Source: Actinia tenebrosa (lineage: Eukaryota; Cnidaria; Anthozoa; Actiniaria; Actiniidae). From it: DNA of 64,000 nt. The notes under the pieces are model-generated. The model did no database searches and was not told the DNA's origin. It was given only the letters and a program-made list of their open reading frames with translations. The translations under genes were made by a program, and so were the position numbers. Numbering within the stretch: the stretch's first letter is position 1; the number at the start of each line of letters is the position of its first letter. The DNA lies in contig NW_022260135.1 of NCBI RefSeq assembly GCF_009602425.1, positions 124,557-188,556 of the forward strand, written 5' to 3'. Positions 53,687 to 64,000 of this stretch are shown here, one piece after another.

Positions 53687-56600
53687 AATTTAAAAAGAGA
53701 GTGAAAAAATTCTAATTCTCAGCAAGACATAAAATACAGTTGGTTAAAGTGCGAAAGACCGACTTGAAACTTGGAATACCTTTAGTCAGTTACGCGAAAG
53801 CTAATAAACTAATAAACGTTGAGAAAAGGAGTAAGAAGAATGTATATTTTGATCTTATCCAACATGACTGCAATAACATGATATTACTGCTAAAAAAGCT
53901 TTCAAAATAACTAATTCATAGGTTTGAAATTCGTCCAAAAAGTAAAGGTGATCGGTTGTCGGTTTTCAAAATGACCCCTCAGGGCCGTAACCAGGGGGGA
54001 GCATAAGGTGCACGTGCACCCCCCATAAAAGCTTAAGGTCCGCTCATCCATCCCCCTTTTTTTTCTTTTCTTTTTTCCTTTTTTTTGTTTTGTTTTAGTT
54101 TTGCAAATTATTGCCTGTGCACCTCCCTGCAAGATCCCTAGTTACGCCACTGAGTTGGTAATAATAAAAAAAACGATCAACGGTTTGATTTTATTCGATG
54201 TGCAACCTCCCTGTAAAAGTTCTGGTTACGGCCCTGCCCCTAAAAGGTACGCATAAATTACGAAAGAGCTGTTGAAGCCATGTTAAATTTCAGCCCCTAA
54301 AATGTACGACCATGCATATATGATGAAAAATAATTATGCTGGTATCGTTTAATCGGTGATTGGACAACATTTTCCGTTCTTTTTTCCGATGGTAAAGAGA
54401 AAAAAATTATACTAGTGTCATTTTTCAGTGAGTTATCCGCGTTCTTGAATGGCGACGAAACATGAGATTATAACACTGAGTCGTATTACCTTAGAGACCT
54501 CTTGTAGCAATAAACTCCTGTTCAATCTATATAAGACATGCGTAATAGGTAAATTACGAGCATTGTATGAAACGACTGAAGAAGAGGGTCAATGGGCCTT
54601 TCACAACTTCAAGTCGCGTAAAAAATGAGTGGCAGCTCAACTAGAAACCGTGGACAGCTGTTTCGGCCTGTATTGGGCCTCGTCAGCACGGTGCATCTAG
54701 TGTGCTGGTAGAATCCCACGAAAAAGTAGTAACATGAGAGATAAGCTGTGTGAGATGGGCTGGGAAATCAATTTCAATTTATAGAGAACCAGGCATTGAA
54801 CCATTTTATTTGAATTTACTTATTTATTTATTCATCCGAATACATTATTTACATTTTTATGCTACAGACAATTTGCATTTTTTGCTGTCTAGAGTCGTTT
54901 ACCGAACTATCAATCTGTCGTTTTCCTAAAGCACAACTGAAAAAGTATAGAATGCTTGGTTTGATGAGCATTAAACTACAGTGTTTCTGTGAGCAGCGCT
55001 TATGGTAGACCGGCCGGTACACGATGAAGTACTATAGTCAATGCACACTCAGCAGCAATATTCTACGAACCACTTTATATAACTCTCATTTCTTGCTTCT
55101 TTTGCTAAGTTCAAGTTAAGTTAACTTGGGAGTAATGATTTCCCGCAAGCCATCCATATACGACCAAGAAGTTCAGACATCGTTCTCGGATTTCCGTACG
55201 AATGTACTGACTTTTAAACAAATTATTTACTTGATTTGCTTAGTTAGCTTTCTAGCGAGAGAGCAGAAATAAGAGAGGGAAACTTCTTAATACCGCGCGC
55301 GCCATGTATTCCCGGGTGGGCTATTTTTAGTAACCGGATGCAGTTTAAATTTCGCCTTACCCTACTCCCGTGCGTCATCATATTGCGCGCGTGAAAAACA
55401 AGACTTAAAGTTTCTACGAAAATAAATTTGGGAAACTATATTATATATTCTATCCATTGTTATGTACTTTTCATTACTTCTGCCACCAGGGAATCGTACG
55501 TTTGTGTTATTTTGTTACTACTTTGTTGAAATTAAGTTTTACTTATTTTGCATGACCTCATTTTAGACCCTTTAGGCTTGGGCTCAATGCTTTTACATTC
55601 GACCAAGAGTCATTCTCTTCAATAGAAATATAAATTTTTTATGATCATCTATTTTAGTCCGGATCTATAGACTCCTTCCAGCAAATTCCAAAGCAGCTTA
55701 ATATGGAAGACCATACAATAAATTTCAATTTGAGACTTGCGCTAAGAGATTACGTGACCCTACCACCTTAAACCAAGCTCTTTAGTTTACAAGAACCCCA
55801 GAAAATGAAATCACCTCGATATTAATAGAAAGGTGAAGCTAAGTTTCAGGTCATGGTTAAATTGAATATTTATTGAGTTTCGTACGGGGAGATGTGCTGA
55901 ATGGAAAATAGTGTCACGTGATCTTTCAGTTCGAGCCCACGATTCTCAACAGCAAAAAAATATCTTGTTTTTCTCCAAATAGAGCTGCTCTTGCAATATG
56001 CTAGTGGTCTTTATTTATCAATGAATTTTCTCAAGGGCTACTGGCAATTATAGCAATAATACTCAAGGGAATGACATTTGGTCTAAAATTGAATACCTTA
56101 AGCACAAGCCAAAAAGCTCCATTTAGAGCAATAGATATTGGAGTTAACATTAGTCCTGTGTGTTTGATTCCTTGAATTAACTTGCGTCCAAGAAATCAAA
56201 ACGTCCTGATAAGATTTCTTTCAAGATTCTTCGAACCTAAGAATACAAAATCAAGTTAGTTCAGTTGTACCGCACAAAAATAATTGAAAATATTTAAAAT
56301 CACCATCATCTTGAAAGGTAGCCGTGCTTTTGCATCAAAGCGAGACGAACGGTGAGCTTGCAATGATAGAGACATGTGAATAATTGTCTAAGGTGTTAAA
56401 AAAAGGTCTCTATCATTGCAAGGTCACCGTTAGTCTCGCTTCGATGCAAAGGCATGGCTACCTTTCAAGATGGCACAGGGAACTGTGAAGGGGACTATTG
56501 GGGTACATGACAAATATATTCTTAAATGGTAAACAAAAACATCGTATACTTGAATTAGTTTCTTTAACATTTCCAGGATCCTGTTGTGCCATGCGTTTTG

Positions 56601-56719
56601 TGGAATCACTTAAAACCGCTGCCCGGTTACCTCGGTTCGCGCCCTCTGATTGGCTAGCGCTATGACAACAACAAAAACGGCCAAGGAACACGAGCGCTTA
56701 GTTAATTTCGTTAATATTT
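53687..56719. other. Intergenic, convergent gene ends
   Basis: About 3 kb between the stop of collagen-resistin copy 2 and the stop of the FIH-like gene. AT-rich, with the hairpin near 56310-56500 and a fragment of the CACGTG hairpin family near 56060. A short stretch at 54640-54710 (GTGGACAGCTG ... GGCCTCGTCAGC) looks like a dispersed retroposon tail. No gene seen. Confidence 0.7.
56310..56500. mobile_element. Hairpin repeat related to 10690-10840
   Basis: CTTGAAAGGTAGCCGTGCTTTTGC with its complement GCAAAGGCATGGCTACCTTTCAAG, and GCTTGCAATGATAGAGAC paired with GTCTCTATCATTGCAAGG. Confidence 0.8.
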
Positions 56720-63621
<6,902 letters not shown>

Positions 63622-64000
63622 AAATCTTAGGAAGTTTTGAAGACCACTCAAGGCTAGTGAGATCGGAAGTCTTGAGAGCTGAAAGCATTTTAGAATCGAT
63701 TTGGTTAATTGATCAGCTCTAGATTTTTTTTTGATCAGCTCTAGATAATAGATGGGGGGTTTTATGGAATAAAAAAGTGAAACATGGCAAAAACGGAGAT
63801 AGAATACATGTATTGTGTGGAAAATATGGTAAAAATAAGAGATGGAAGAGGGACAGAGAGAGATATCAATATACAATGGAGAAAAAGAGAAACAAATAAA
63901 TAAATAAATAAATGAAATAAATAAGAAAAAATGTTAAGAACGTAACGTTATCGCCCTAAAACAACGGAAAAAGATAAAGGCAGGAACTGAAGGATAAAAG
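63622..64000. other. Upstream flank of the FIH-like gene
   Basis: AT-rich with a short A-rich AATA run at 63893-63915. No further exon seen; 5' UTR and promoter are presumably here. Confidence 0.6.

Overview
The window looks like metazoan nuclear DNA, most likely a cnidarian (anthozoan) genome. The genes have short exons with GT-AG introns, the intergenic DNA is AT-rich and full of small hairpin transposons, and the domains found (F5/8C discoidin, D8C, Calx-beta, collagen Gly-X-Y, JmjC) suit marine invertebrate cell-surface and secreted proteins. No bacterial operons, rRNA genes or CRISPR arrays were seen. Species assignment is inference. All gene models were assembled by eye from splice signals and reading-frame phase.

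Region 1 (1-38.2 kb, all minus strand) is a head-to-tail cluster of three related secreted or membrane genes. Gene A (38184 to 11497, 28 exons read, about 1977 aa) encodes signal peptide, four discoidin domains, D8C, Calx-beta, D8C, eight more Calx-beta domains, a short juxtamembrane exon and a transmembrane exon with almost no cytoplasmic tail. Gene B (9706 to 5047, about 322 aa) is a minimal relative: signal peptide, two Calx-beta, juxtamembrane exon, transmembrane segment and short basic tail. Gene C (2824 leftward, cut by the window edge) starts with signal peptide, discoidin and Calx-beta. Every module is bounded by phase-1 introns, the hallmark of exon shuffling. Six of gene A's nine Calx-beta domains come from a tandem duplication of about 4.4 kb inside the gene (14.79-19.2 kb and 19.2-23.5 kb). 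An antisense three-exon fragment of a V-ATPase subunit H gene sits in the first-discoidin to second-discoidin intron of gene A.

Region 2 (39.3-47.7 kb, minus) is a 17-exon gene for a 561-aa, almost wholly coiled-coil protein that I could not name.

Region 3 (49.5-53.7 kb, plus) holds two tandem three-exon genes for small secreted proteins of 174 and 164 aa. Each has 21 Gly-X-Y triplets followed by a ten-cysteine tail whose spacing follows the resistin/FIZZ pattern. The pairing of a collagen stalk with a resistin-like head is the most unusual protein architecture here, and part of the upstream DNA is shared by both copies.

Region 4 (56.7-63.6 kb, minus) is a seven-exon gene for a 421-aa JmjC dioxygenase very close to factor-inhibiting HIF (HIF1AN), but with an N-terminal signal peptide, so it is probably lumenal or secreted rather than cytosolic.

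Between and within genes lie many non-autonomous hairpin elements (Tc1/mariner-like, PIF/Harbinger-like and hAT-like by their ends and target duplications), two copies of one minisatellite family in opposite orientation, a tRNA-derived SINE, a decayed LINE tail and simple repeats. Two assembly gaps lie inside tandem repeats.
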